Source: Isoetes taiwanensis (lineage: Eukaryota > Streptophyta > Lycopodiopsida > Isoetales > Isoetaceae). Taken from it: 64,000 nt of DNA. Position 1 is the first letter of the stretch; each line of letters begins with the position of its first letter. Location of the stretch: NCBI GenBank assembly GCA_021234155.1, contig JAJEKV010000026.1, positions 5,211,183-5,275,182 on the forward strand. Reading direction: 5' to 3'. The notes beneath the pieces were generated by a model. The model was not told where the DNA came from. It saw only the letters and a program-made list of their open reading frames with translations, and searched no databases. Of the stretch, positions 35,295 through 46,620 are shown one piece after another. The position numbers were made by a program, and so were the translations under genes.

Positions 35295-35605
35295 AGGGAA
35301 AAAGGCAATGCGACCCTATTGGATTGATGCTCTGATATACCATATAATATGCAAGCTTTGTCTTGGTATCTGCGTCTTCTTATCAAATACGTTTGACATG
35401 TATTGTAGGTGTATGTCATTGACACCACAGACCGAATTCACTTGGATGAATGTGAGTATGTCGTCATTGGTAAACTAGAATACATTTATTTCCCCATCTT
35501 GATGCTTGGATTATAGCTGAGGAACTAAATTATGCCTTGGAAAACGAAATGTTAAATGTTCCATTGCTTATCTTTGCGAATAAAAAAGACCATGGAGTGT
35601 CTTGC
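35295..35605 (+). pseudogene. ARL-family (ARL3/ARL2-like) small GTPase fragment
   Basis: ARL proteins are membrane-associated small GTPases that control lipidated-cargo and tubulin-cofactor traffic. Three blocks are visible. A CACAG acceptor is followed by GKKAMRPYW (35297 on), the switch II region. A second exon at 35409-35451 reads VYVIDTTDRIHLDE. A third from 35517 reads EELNYALENEMLNVPLLIFA then NKKDHGV, the NKxD guanine-specificity motif. The junction between blocks 2 and 3 keeps phase. I see no P-loop exon upstream and no C-terminal helix downstream, and the first block lacks a good donor. It is a gene fragment or decayed gene. Confidence 0.7.
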
Positions 35606-35609
35606 TTTT

Positions 35610-36282
35610 GTTGCTCAAGTTTGTTTTAAGTATTTTTCACTTGAGTTACAAAGTTGGACTTTGTTTAGCATATTCCCAGGCAAAAACCCCAGAGCTTTCT
35701 TAGAGTTTTTGTTTGTTATTAGATTGATGCTAGGATTTAGTGGGTAAGAGACATGATTTTGTCTTCTTTACTTTTTCTAACTCACTTCCTTTGTTATGTA
35801 GAGCAAAACAATTAAGGGGGTATTTCTTCATCCTAAAACGAGATTTCACAAGCTTCAGGCATTTTTGGGTTTGGACAGTTGATGAACAAAATTTACAGCA
35901 AAGATCTATCTGAGCTTTGTCACGATTGGGAGCCAATCATCAGTCCGTTATTAGATCAGGGTAGGATAACTCATTTTTTCAAGAGCTCTTTGTATGAATG
36001 AGGCCAAAACCTTGGCAGAAAATAAAAGTACGGTTCATTTTTGAATGGTTCTCTTCTCACAGCAAGGGATTGCAAGGTGATTGCTCCAAATATTTGAAGG
36101 GCTCTGCGGAAGGAAAAAAGTGAAGTCACCTCTTTGTGGGAGGAGAGCAAATGCCTCGTAGAATATGAGGCAAGAAAATTCGTCTATTGATTAGCTCTTT
36201 GTGAACAACAAAAACAAACTCATAGACATATTTATAGTTGTGCAGGCAGTGTCTTGCAAACAGACCAAGCTCTATTTACGGT
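35610..36282. other. No gene recognised; left flank of copia element
   Basis: AT-rich, with a possible acceptor (TTATGTAG) at about 35795-35802 but no family-like peptide. The last five bases, ACGGT (36278-36282), are the copia target site. Confidence 0.4.
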
Positions 36283-36575
36283 TGTTGAGATATTCAGAGC
36301 CAGATCAGCATGTTTGTTAGCAGTTCGTTTGTCACTTGTTTGTTAGAAGATTCTCCACCACAGGTTATGATGAGTTCCAAATATAGAAGATACGTTTATA
36401 GCCTCCAGGCTATAAAGGCAGAGAAGAGAAACGTCCTACTCACTCGGTTCCAAGATTCTAGCCTGACTATTCTCTCTTTAAGTTCTTGTCTATTCCTTTT
36501 TGTTCATCCGGCTCATTCAAGCCCGATTAGCTGTACTGCTTTTTCTTATCAATCTACAAGTTCAATATTTCAACA
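36283..36575 (+). repeat. 5' LTR of copia element
   Basis: 293 bp, TG...CA ends. It differs from the 3' LTR at about one site (GCCTCCAGG against GCCTACAGG). Confidence 0.97.
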
Positions 36576-36589
36576 GGTTATGGGCCCAC
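36576..36589 (+). promoter_or_regulatory. Primer-binding site, complementary to internal initiator tRNA-Met
   Basis: GGTTATGGGCCCAC immediately follows the 5' LTR. It is the reverse complement of the anticodon stem-loop of plant initiator tRNA-Met (GTGGGCCCATAACC) and not of its 3' end, which would give TGGTATCAGAGC. This is the half-tRNA priming arrangement known from Drosophila copia and yeast Ty5. Confidence 0.8.
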
Positions 36590-36686
36590 GCCACTCTTGA
36601 TCAATCCGCATCAGACGCACTTCTAATCTTCCATTTCTTTCGTTACTTTTTCCGCTTTATTCTTTTTCTCACCTTCTTAAGCAAGC

Positions 36687-39600
36687 ATGTATGCTGTCAC
36701 GAGCAACCAAAACACTCAGGCTGAATGGAGAATGGTGGACCGTTTCGAAGGGAAAAACTTCCATCTCTGGAAGTGGAGGATGCAGATGATTCTTCAGGAT
36801 AAGAATCTCTGGCATCTAGTAAGACCCGGGGCTCAAGAGGAGAACCCTGAAGGAGGAGTCGACGCGAATCCTCAAGGAGAGAACCCTGAAGCAATGGATG
36901 CTCGGGACCTAAAAGCCAAGATTCTGATATGTGGAAGCTTGGGAGATACGGCTGCAAAATTGGTCAAGGATGCTGCCACAGCACGAGAAGCTTGGGAGAT
37001 TCTAACCAAGAGATATGCATCTGCCACTGCCATCAATCGTGTGTTGCTCAGAAAGAAAATGCATGCTCTGGAGATGCAGGATGGGGATGATGTAGAGCTT
37101 CATATTCGCAATATGAAGGACATACTAGATGATCTGACGGCCACAGGGGCTGTTGTAACAGAGGATGAGAAGGTGTGTGTATTATTGAATAGCTTACCTC
37201 CCTCTTACGGCCATCTTGTTACGTTTTTTGAAGGGAAGCTGGAAGATTTTCACTTTGAGGCCACCATTGATCGTATAATGCTGGAATCTCTGAGAAAGGG
37301 AAGTAACTCGCCCATCAAAGAAGATACCCTCCAGTTTGCAAATGTCAAAAGAAACTCCACTAGTCCCCGGCATCCGCGCATTGACAAGAGCAAGATACAG
37401 TGCTACAAATGCCAAAAATTTGGTCATTATGCTCGTGAATGTGGATTCAACACATCTGCCCCTCTTCTGCCTACACCAACACAGAGCTCCAGTTCCAGCA
37501 TGAAGCCAGTCCCAGCGCCACCAGAAGAGCGCAGCAATCTGATCATTGAAGAAGCAGAATATCTCTTCACCAGTAGGGATTCTAATGAAGCATCTGACAA
37601 TCTTTCTTGGTACCTAGATTCTGGAGCTACCTCCCATATGACACCAAACCGCCAATTCTTTGTGGAATATAGACCATTATTCCCATGCAGAGTGGTTCGG
37701 ATGGGGGATGATTCTCAACAACAAGGTCTTGGTATTGGCACCATTTCTTTCTCACTCTCGGATGGCTCCAAGCAATATGTTAGAAATGTGTTATATGTCC
37801 CAGGACTGACCAAAAACTTGTTATCAATAAGCAAGATCACAGATGCAGGACTCAAAGTGCACTTCCAGAAGCAGCAATGTCAGATATTCGATAAACATGG
37901 CACATGCATTTTGATTGGCACACGTTATGGAAATCTATATCATCTCTCACTTGAAGAGCAAGTCAACATCAGCAGAGAGCAGGAATCTTATCAGTTGTGG
38001 CACCAAAGACTTGGACACATCAATGTGAATCGGCTTCAACATCTCAGCAAGACAGGTCACATCTACCACTTGTCTCCAGACAACCACATCTGCAATGCAT
38101 GCCTCCAATGCAAGGTAACTCGTGCTATTTTTCCTCTTTCGTATTCTAGAGCACCTCGTTGCCTTGCCCTTGTCCATGCAGATCTGATTGGTCCAGTTCG
38201 TTATCCCACATTTGGAGGTGCCAAATACATTCTTGTACTCCTTGATGACCACTCCAGAAAGCTTTTCACATACCTTTTGAAAGCCAAAAGTGAAGCTCTC
38301 GGATCCTTCACTATCTTTAAAGCTATCTCTGAAAGAATGATGGCAAATCCCATTGCCATCCTCCGAACAGATGGAGGTGGCGAATTCACTTCAAATGCCT
38401 TTAAAAGTCTCTGCTCACAGTCACGGAATCCACCATGAACTTTCTGCCCCCCATTGCCCTGAACAAAATGGAAGGGTTGAAAGGGCAAATCGGACCTTGC
38501 TTGAAATGGCCCGTACTCTCCTTGCATCCATGCATGTTCCCCACCAATTTTGGGGGGAGGCCATCCATACTGCCACTCACTTGATAAATTTAGCCCCTCA
38601 CAGAGCCTTGAATCAAGCTATTCCAGAAGAAATATGGACCCAGCACCCGGTATCCCATCACCACTGCAAGATATTTGGATGCAAAGCTTTTGTGCATCAT
38701 TCTCCACCACACAAGTTCAGCCCCAAGGGCCTGCCATGCATGTTTATTGGCTACAGCAATTCCCATAAAGCTTACAGGTTCTATGACTTGTCTTCCCAGC
38801 GCCTAATTGTCAGTCCAAATGCCTCCTTCAATGAAACTGAACCATGTGACATCAAATGCTCCATTCCATCCTCATCTCTCATTGAAATTATTTCTGATAT
38901 TCCAAGTATGACTGATATTTCTGGAACTGTTCCAACTCCCTCTGATATTCCGAACCATATCCCTGCGCCAAATCCACCAGCTCCTTCCAATGATGTTTTC
39001 CCCGTCACCTTGCAACAGAGGAATCACGGACTTGGGTCCGCATCTGCGCCCTACATGACTGAGCCACCACCCTCTACCAATATCCCTGCTACATTACCTC
39101 CCACAGAAGCCTCTGGATCTACTCGTCCAATTCGCCAAAGACGTTCCCCTGCATGGACTTCTGATTACGTCATGCTAGCCTCTGATCAGATTCTTGAACC
39201 CAGAAATTACAAAGATGCCATGAACAGCGCTCACTCCAATGAATGGCAACGGGCTATGGAAGCTGAGCTTGATTCCATTGCAAAGAATGGCACATGGTCT
39301 ATTGTTTCTAGGCCCAATAATCATCCAGTTGTAGGAAGCAAGTGGGTATACAAAGTGAAATATTCCAGCAGTGGTGAAGTTGAAAGGTTCAAAGCAAGAT
39401 TCGTGGCCAAAGGATTCAGCCAGATCGAAGGGATTGATTTCGACGAAACATTTGCCCCGGTCGCACGTCTCTCTTCAATTCGTGCTCTTCTTGCTTATGC
39501 TGTTGTGCATCATTTTCAGATTCACCAAATGGACGTTCAAAACGCATTTCTTCACGGTGATCTCCAAGAAGAAGTATACATCGAAACTCCAGAGGGATTC

Positions 39601-40749
39601 TCAGCTCCTCCTAATTCAGTTTGCAGGCTCCACAAGGCACTTTACGGCCTCCGGCAAGCCTCACGCTCATGGTATCACACTCTCAGATCTGCTCTTCGTG
39701 ACCTTGGCTTTGATATTTCTCCTGCTGACACTAGTCTCTACTTCCAAGTTAGCCCATTTCCCATCATCCTTGCAGTCTATGTAGATGACCTTCTTATTCT
39801 GGCTCATCCTAGTGCTGACCTTGCAGGCCTCAAACATAAATTATCCCAGCGTTTTTCCATGAAAGATCTAGGCCAAGCACAATACTTTCTTGGTATCCAA
39901 CTCAAATATGACACTGATTCCCAGACTCTGTTCCTAAACCAGCACAAGTACTTGCAAGATATCCTCTCTCGTCATAATCTCCTCCATTGTAATGCTGCTA
40001 CAACGCCATTGGATACTACCATCCATCTTCTTTCTACAGACCGCCCTTGTGCTCTTGATTTCCACTACCTGAAAGACAATTATCGTTCTATTATAGGATC
40101 CCTCAACTTTGCTGCTCAAGCAACTCGGCCTGACCTTGCATTTCCCGTTTGTAAACTAAGCCAATTTCTCAATGATCCCAGGCAGTCCCATTGCATGGCT
40201 CTCAAACGAACACTTCGATATCTAGCTGGCACCCTGACCCATGGCCTGCTGTATCAGGCTAGTGGGGGTAGTGATATCTCTGGTTTTTGTGATGCCGACT
40301 GGGCAGGTGATTCCCAAGATCGCAAGTCTGTATCAGGTTATGTCTTTTGCCTTGCAGGGACAGCTATCACATGGGCTAGTTCCAAGCAAAGCTGCATTGC
40401 CTTATCCACCACTGAAGCCGAATACATCAGCCTTGCTCATGCCACTCGAGAAGCTCTTTGGCTGCGTACCCTCATTTCCAGTTTGAACCTTCATATTCCT
40501 CTCCAAATTCCTATCAAAAATGACAACCAAGGTGCCATAGTCGTTGCTTATAACCCTGTCAACCACCGTCGCCTCAAACATATTGATATCCGCTTTCATT
40601 TCCTCCGTGATCATATCTCCAACTCTGATATTTCCTTGGCCTATTGCCCCTCTGAAACCATGCCAGCAGACATGCTTACTAAACCTATTGGAGCACCAAA
40701 GTTGACCATGCTGTCCAAACAAATTGGTCTGATACCAGCTTGCCTCTGA
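36687..40749 (+). CDS. copia gag-pol polyprotein, one frameshift
   Basis: This encodes the element's structural and enzymatic proteins. Gag starts MYAVTSNQNTQAEWRMVDRF and carries the zinc knuckle CYKCQKFGHYAREC. Protease: WYLDSGATSHM. Integrase zinc domain: LWHQRLGHINVNRL with ICNACLQCK. Integrase catalytic core: DLIGP, RTDGGGEF and HCPEQNGRVERANRTL. Reverse transcriptase: QMDVQNAFLHGDL and LAVYVDDLLILAHPS. RNase H: GFCDADWAGDSQDRKSVSGY and TTEAEYISLAHATREALWLR. The first frame runs to 38438 and the second covers 38353-40749. The change of frame lies at about 38400-38430, within the integrase core between its second Asp and its Glu. This is not a normal copia programmed-shift position, so it is a disabling mutation or an assembly error. 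Confidence 0.96.
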
Positions 40750-40791
40750 GTGGAGGCTATCATAGTTTACAGAGCCAAGCTGATCTGCTCT

Positions 40792-40800
40792 GAGTGGGGG
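40792..40800 (+). promoter_or_regulatory. Polypurine tract of copia element
   Basis: GAGTGGGGG lies directly against the 3' LTR, the expected plus-strand priming site. Confidence 0.85.
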
Positions 40801-41093
40801 TGTTGAGATATTCAGAGCCAGATCAGCATGTTTGTTAGCAGTTCGTTTGTCACTTGTTTGTTAGAAGATTCTCCACCACAGGTTATGATGAGTTCCAAAT
40901 ATAGAAGATACGTTTATAGCCTACAGGCTATAAAGGCAGAGAAGAGAAACGTCCTACTCACTCGGTTCCAAGATTCTAGCCTGACTATTCTCTCTTTAAG
41001 TTCTTGTCTATTCCTTTTTGTTCATCCGGCTCATTCAAGCCCGATTAGCTGTACTGCTTTTTCTTATCAATCTACAAGTTCAATATTTCAACA
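40801..41093 (+). repeat. 3' LTR of copia element
   Basis: 293 bp, matching the 5' LTR; followed by the ACGGT duplication. Confidence 0.97.
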
Positions 41094-41104
41094 ACGGTGG
41101 GGCA

Positions 41105-41470
41105 TTAAAAAGAATTCTGGAAGAGCGGCACAGCAGCCCCATTAGATGGAAATTGTTGAATCATGATGATACGGATAGTGAAAGAAGCCTGGGGAAGAAA
41201 TTGAAAAATGGCTTCCTTCATACCTCTAACCTGTGGAAGAAGCAAAATAAGCTGTACACAGGAAAACCTGTTCTGCCAACAAACCTCCAGAGTCTAAAGA
41301 TTTATTAAGAGTGCTGCAAATCAATCCGAAATTCTACAACACCAAAACATATTTCGCCACAAGACTCAAAGGCACAAGATGACCAAGGCCATGACTGAGA
41401 AAGATCGTCTGGTTGAGGGAAGCTATGAAAATGAATGCAGATAGACAAAATAGACAGATTAACTATTGCA
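41105..41470. repeat. Inverted copy of the 31490-32020 segment
   Basis: It reads KLLNHDDTDSERSLGKKLKN on the plus strand, then anonymous sequence ending near 41445 (GAAAATGAATGCA). The sequence matches the minus strand of 31.6-32.0 kb. It begins next to the copia insertion site. Confidence 0.7.
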
Positions 41471-41693
41471 TCGCATCGCTGGCAATGAAAACCTTACTGG
41501 TAAATCCTTGAAAGAAAAAAAGCACAAGGTTGAGAGATAACAAAGGCAATAATTTACGGCAACATTGACTAAAGGAAATAAATAAATACCTGAATGTCAA
41601 ACCTGAGCTCCAGCATAAAGGGCACTAAAAGATCTTTATCTTCATAGCTGAAATGAACCCAACTCTAGACTAAGAAAACTTTTGTTTATATAT

Positions 41694-42531
41694 ACGTAAT
41701 TCACTTTAGGCTGGAATTACTGTAAATTTACTTATATTTTCAAACCTGTAATTTCAAGCCTACTACATATAATTTCAGCTCCACTACTTTTTATTGTTCA
41801 AGAGACTGCATCCCACTTCATTTTCATTTACAGCTCAAAATTTCCAACAGAGTTCAGCATTTACAACAAATCCTTGGAGTTCAGAATCAAACGAAAATAT
41901 AACATTGTTTACAACTAAAAGTTACAATGTTCAACTGCAAAATACATTTGTGCAGCAAAGACAGAGTCACAGAGCTCTGTGTCTAAATTTACGACTCTGC
42001 AGTGCTAGATTATCACCTGCATATCACATCAACAAATCTTTTAACAAAAGAAATAATAAAGGCAGAAAAGAACATTAAAGATGAGCTCTTAACAGAAAAA
42101 TCGTAACCTAAACTATTATTACCTGAATGCTTGTAAACAAGAACACAGAGACGTCCTTAAAACTCAACAAATCTTGCCAAAACTCTGCTTAGAACTCAAC
42201 AAAGCTTGCCAAAACTCTGCTGGATCTCGCCAAACTGATGCATATACCTATTCTTGACGCCAAAAGTCCCTAAGAATCTGTGCTTTTCGACAAAACTCCC
42301 TGCCAACTTAAATCCCATACAATCACCACAAAATGCTAAAAATCTCCACTAAAACTAAATCCTCTTCAAGAAACGGTACCAGCGCCTCGCTGGAACCACT
42401 CTAAAACATCAGCGCCTCGCTGGGGATGAAGATCGGCTCGCCGGAATAGCCATCGCCACGCAGAGGAAGAAAAAAGTGACAGAGCAAAAAAGAATTTTTT
42501 TAACGTAATTCCAGCCTAAAGTGAATTACGT
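41694..42531. mobile_element. Non-autonomous DNA element with perfect 27-bp inverted repeats
   Basis: ACGTAATTCACTTTAGGCTG plus GAATTAC at 41694-41720 is repeated exactly in inverted orientation at 42505-42531, enclosing 838 bp. No transposase-like frame is present. The interior ends in a GC-richer block (42380-42470) with CAGCGCCTCGCTGG twice. The superfamily is unclear because I see no convincing target duplication. Confidence 0.65.
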
Positions 42532-42539
42532 CCGGGAAA

Positions 42540-43235
42540 GTGCAGCTCTCGGAATATTCCCTCGGGAATATTCCCTCGGTGACTCGCTGCCCGTCGCGGC
42601 ATGCGGCTGCGGCTTCCGCTAGGCGCACTGTCTGGCGGTGCCGCCTCGGGAAATTCCCTCGAGGAATTTTCTCGAGCTTCACTTTCCCTAGTACTTAATG
42701 TTTTTTGCTCCAATTATTTATGGATATTTTGTGTATAGCACTCAAGGATCGAATGGCTGTATCCACTTCTGGCACCTTGCAATCACCAGTCATAAAACTC
42801 AGGAATAAGTCAATGAAATCAGTGCCCGCTTTACTGGTTTGGGTAATGCCTGTCCTTCATGTATGTGGTAGTAGACTGCCCAAATTTCACTCCATTTATA
42901 TGCATTAGTTCATGTTTCTTCCATTATGCCAAGCAGATCAGATGCATTAGCATGGAATCATTAGCCCAATCCATGGATCGTACCCTTCATTATATACACA
43001 TGTCGATCATGAATATTTGAACAGGCTTTGATGAAGCTATTAATTATATCAACAAATGTTTGAGATTTCTATATCAATACATAATGGTTTGTCCCCTGGG
43101 AAGGGGGTCCAGGATTAAAAGATGGTAGTTATTTACGAGCACTCATATCTTCCCCATGGCAACATGACAGAAGCACCTACCTAGTTTGCTACCATTCTAA
43201 AATAAAGTATGAGCTTCCTCTAATAGACCATCACA
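42540..43235. other. No gene recognised; GC-rich patch then AT-rich DNA
   Basis: 42540-42690 is GC-rich with GGAATATTCCCTCG twice and GGAAATTCCCTCGAGGAATT. It may be a remnant promoter. At about 43140-43200 the minus strand vaguely resembles the next LST8 exon (MVAN...GA) but is too decayed to call. Confidence 0.35.
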
Positions 43236-43239
43236 TTAC

Positions 43240-44488
43240 CAGTTCACAGCTACAACAACTTGCTGCAAGGTCCCAAACCCGTATAATGCCATTCTGATCT
43301 CCAGATATTAGCTCAGCCTGCAGTATCCAATGATCAGAAAACAATTCACCGTTATCAATGTGCAAAGTTCTCATTGCCTCACCTGATTCGGATGTAATAC
43401 AACTGCTGCACGACTTTCATATTCCCGCTGGAAACCTGGTGCTCTAAGGAAATAGAAACAGATCATGTTTAAGAACAATACTTATAGCATTCTCCATTTT
43501 CAAACAATGCTTGACAGTAGAAGGGTAATAATAAAAGCCAAATACAACCATAAGCCCTCAAAAAAAAAGGTCCTCACTTTCTTTAAAGTATATCTAACAA
43601 TAATGTAAATGGATATCCATGATATCCCATCCACATGTTTCTGGTCATGAAGGCCAATCCTCATAGCACTGCTCACCTGGCAGACGGTTTAGTGGGATGT
43701 TATGAAAAAACACAACATGACTCAAAGAAAAGCCAAAAGTATGCCCCCAACACTTCATATTGCAGTGACCTGTAAGCCAAGGCTTAGTTCCATCAGAGTT
43801 TGCAGCTCAATGACAACTAAAAAGCATGGAGCACTATATTGTTTCTCATCAGTAAATAGATAAAGCATATGGACCATTTACTACAAACTAAAAGTCCATA
43901 TCATGGGGCAAAGAGGTGCGTCACCATAGATCCCAAATCTTCACAGTGCCATCTTCTGATCCAGAAAACATCCATTTCCCATCACATTGGAAGCCCACAA
44001 CTGTCACATTGTTTGTATGGTTGTCATAATCAATTACCTGCATATAATGACGCGATCAAGTAAAATCCTTGGTCCAAATAAAAGAGTTAAGCAAAACATG
44101 CACATTTCATACATACAGGCTGTGGATGATTCAAATTTATTTCAAATAAATGGATATGAGGATTTCCAGCTGCAGCCAGGTAATGCTTGTCTGGGCTAAT
44201 TTCAAGCTTGTTCACTTGCTGCATTCATAGAAAACGAACTTTGATTTAAACAAACAAAAATAAGAAAGAAGAAGTCTGATATTCTGATAATAAATAAAGG
44301 TATGGAACGAGCAAGAAAACTGCTATTTAGATTCAACTTAATAACAAAACGGTCAGTGTACAAAATTTAAAAAGACATACCGAATCATTATAATGGAGTG
44401 TCCGATAACAGCGGCCACTTGTAGCCTCCCAGAAACATATGGTATGGTCGTAACCTGCTGTGGCCAATACAACCGAAGGCTGTGGCAT
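43240..44488 (-). pseudogene. LST8: LST8 (TOR complex WD-repeat subunit) pseudogene, 5' half
   Basis: LST8 is a seven-bladed WD40 protein that stabilises the TOR kinase domain. Exons on the minus strand are 44381-44488 (start [20 protein letters not shown]), 44117-44218 ([20 protein letters not shown]), 43925-44037 ([20 protein letters not shown] then DGTVKIWDL), 43383-43443 ([20 protein letters not shown]) and 43240-43317 ([20 protein letters not shown]). All have consensus splice sites, and phase is kept throughout. The Arg codon that should span the third intron (CG|A) is TG|A, a stop after WDL. Three residues are missing after ESRAAV relative to the family. The last three or so blades are absent. 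It is a truncated gene copy; the stop looks like a CpG-to-TpG change. Confidence 0.93.
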
Positions 44489-44725
44489 TTCCTTCACCTT
44501 ATGATCCCGAAATAGTTAGCTTGTAAGCAAGTCCATTTCCCTTATTGAGTAAACACCAAGAACTATGAAGATCTGCAACTCCTCCCCCATGGCAGAACTA
44601 GTAGTCTTCAAAGCATGCATGCTCAAATTAACACCTTATAAAAAGTTACAACTAAAAACATTTAGAGGCGGAACTTATGCCCACCAGGGCACGTTTACTA
44701 GTTACTAGTTATTATTAGGTAGTTT

Positions 44726-45413
44726 TCAAGAATCCACATGGTCATCCAAGTACTTCCCATAACCTGCAATGGTGATAGCTTTAGGAGGGTCTTTTATATT
44801 GTCCAAGAGCTTCCGCATCCCCATATAAGATGCATGGAGGGTTCCAATCTTGTGTACCTCATTCCCAAAGCCACGCTTGTGGAGGCAAAGCAACACAGTG
44901 GCCATACCATAGTAGTGACCAAGATACAACAACCACATTTCGAAGCCTTTGAAGGAGGCAACATTCTTAAGGGGGAGTCTGAAGGAACCGTGTTCGTTGA
45001 AGCTGAGTTCAAGCTGTGTTCTGTCTAGATCAGGATGCACATGCTCCTTATTGTATAGTTGAACTTCTTCGTGACCGAATTGCTTATGATAAGCAAACAA
45101 ATCGTCCTCATACTGCTGATAAACGAGGGAGCCATGCTGGAAGTGAAGGCGATGGTCCTCGGCCATAGCATGCCCTTGTGCTTGCCATGACAACAGGTTC
45201 TTTGGATCTACACATGTGACGTATCCTTTGAGCACTTTCACAGTTAAGGTGATTGATCCTTGGGGGGCTACAGAGACATCGGTTGCCATGCTGTGGATGC
45301 CGTTGGCGGACACTGAGGCCGGTGAAATCAGGGATCCAGGACATCTGCAGCATGAACCGTCCGCTATGTCTATCCATCCAGCAAATCTCCACCAGCAGCT
45401 GCTCGCTGAACTC
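44726..45413 (-). pseudogene. 3' part of a gene split by a Mutator-like element
   Basis: The minus strand from the MULE target duplication (45405-45413) reads SEQLLVEICWMD, then after a frame change SLISPASVSANGIHSMATDV, LTVKVLKGYVTCVDPKNLLS, HEEVQLYNKEHVHPDLDRTQ and FEMWLLYLGHYYGMATVLLC, ending HVDS at 44726. It continues the frame at 54705-55085 (SSGEF|SEQLL) across the 9.3-kb insertion. I do not recognise this C-terminal region. The 5' part has a loose resemblance to HET (heterokaryon incompatibility-like) proteins. At least one frameshift (about 45370) is independent of the insertion, so the gene is dead. Confidence 0.6.
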
Positions 45414-45689
45414 GGGCGCCCGTATATCGAGTCCGGGATCCGGTGTTTCTGGACAATTTGCCTCTGGTGTTTCTGGACGTCCAGAAACACCCAATGCATG
45501 CCCATCTGCTGGTCCATGCATGCATCGATGCCTAGGACGCCCGAGGATCCATGCATCCCGGCCATCTTCAACCGCGCAACTGGACCGCGCTGTTTTTTGT
45601 CCAGAAACACCACTGCTATTTTTTTAAGGCAGTTGGACAGTTGGACGTGACACCTTTTTTTACTTGTAACTGTGACAGTGTCCCCTGTA

Positions 45690-46620
45690 CTTGTTTGTAC
45701 AGGTGCATTTAATGAATGTGGTGGTAGTATTTCCATCCCAAGGTTGGTGGAGTGTTTCCGGCCCAATTCAAACGGAATTGGGGGATCTTTGCTGTTACCA
45801 CAGAAACTAGTCCGGCGGCCCTGTTCGAAAGATCCACTGGAACGCCTGGGTTCGGGCCAGGCATGGAGGCAAAGGATAATGGCGTCCAGGTAGAACAGGT
45901 AAGGTTCTATAGAGGTTGACATTGGGTTTAGTTTTAGCAGTGTGCCAAATCTTTGTAACTTAGTAATTTTTGTCTTCCAGACTCTTTTGCATCTCCCGGT
46001 TCAAGATCCTCCCTTGGTGTATTTTCAAGACTGCAATTGCAATGGGAGTTGTGCAAGTAACCTATCCTGGACACCAAACTATTCCAGTGCATGCATGCTA
46101 TATCCCCACAAATAGGGTGCAAGATTTCGTGGAAGGGGAGCAGAATTTGCCAGGGTGCAACACCAACTTCAGGAAGCGTGGACCTCGGGGTAGAGAAGAG
46201 GGATCTGCCAAGAAAAGAGTCGACCAAAATGCCCACCTTAAAATAACCAAGTAAGTGAATTGATTTCTCATTCAGTTTCATTTGGATTCATGGAATTTCA
46301 AGTGAAGTGAACCGGGAACTGTTATTTCTCAGCTGTAACTTAGCTTTATTCTTGAGATTTATTGCTTAGGTTTGTAACTGAACAACTATTTCTCAATACT
46401 GGTGCAGCTATGGCCCTGAAGATTATCGTGAACGTTCTCGGGAGGTCAAAGATAAAACAACCCGAGCTCTAATTGCTGAAGAAAAGAAGAGGAATCCTTC
46501 CTACTCAAGGAGACAGAGAAGAGGAATGAGTATTCGGCGAGGTTGCAGGTGCCACATATTCAATGTATTCTATACATTTTCAGGTTGTCATTTCCAGCTG
46601 AGATTTTTAATTATTAATAA
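45690..46620 (+). pseudogene. MULE-internal gene remnant (FAR1/MULE-like N-terminus)
   Basis: Blocks with splice signals are 45700-45892; about 45973-46251, reading AMGVVQVTYPGHQTIPVHAC then YIPTNRVQDFVEGEQNLPGC; and 46407-46560, reading YGPEDYRERSREVKDKTTRA and RRQRRGMSIRRGCRCH. The AA|C junction between blocks 2 and 3 keeps frame. A GCRCH ending after a basic stretch is reminiscent of the zinc-binding N-terminal domain of plant MULE/FAR1-type transposases (GCxCHF), which would bind the TIRs. The gypsy insertion at 46621 and missing downstream sequence leave no catalytic domain. Assignment is tentative. Confidence 0.45.

Larger units (their letters stand above)
36283..41093 (+). mobile_element. 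Ty1/copia LTR retrotransposon, complete and young
   Basis: The element is 4811 bp with 293-bp LTRs (TGTTGAGA...TTTCAACA) that appear identical except for about one base, and a 5-bp target duplication ACGGT (36278-36282 and 41094-41098). It has a primer-binding site right after the 5' LTR, a purine tract GAGTGGGGG ending at 40800, and one long gag-pol frame broken by a single shift. The domain order gag-PR-INT-RT-RH is copia-type. Near-identical LTRs imply a recent insertion. Confidence 0.97.

Noticed and set aside
36600-36690. Canonical primer site TGGTATCAGAGC for the copia element
   Set aside because: It does not occur after the LTR; the internal initiator tRNA complement is present instead.
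38353-38438. Programmed ribosomal frameshift in the copia element
   Set aside because: The overlap lies within the integrase core, not at a gag-pol boundary, and copia elements normally have one frame; a mutation or sequence error is more likely.
44738-45650. Plus-strand ORFs of 96-144 codons
   Set aside because: They are antisense to the split host gene and the MULE TIR; the recurring CFWTICLWCFWTS peptide is only TIR sequence.
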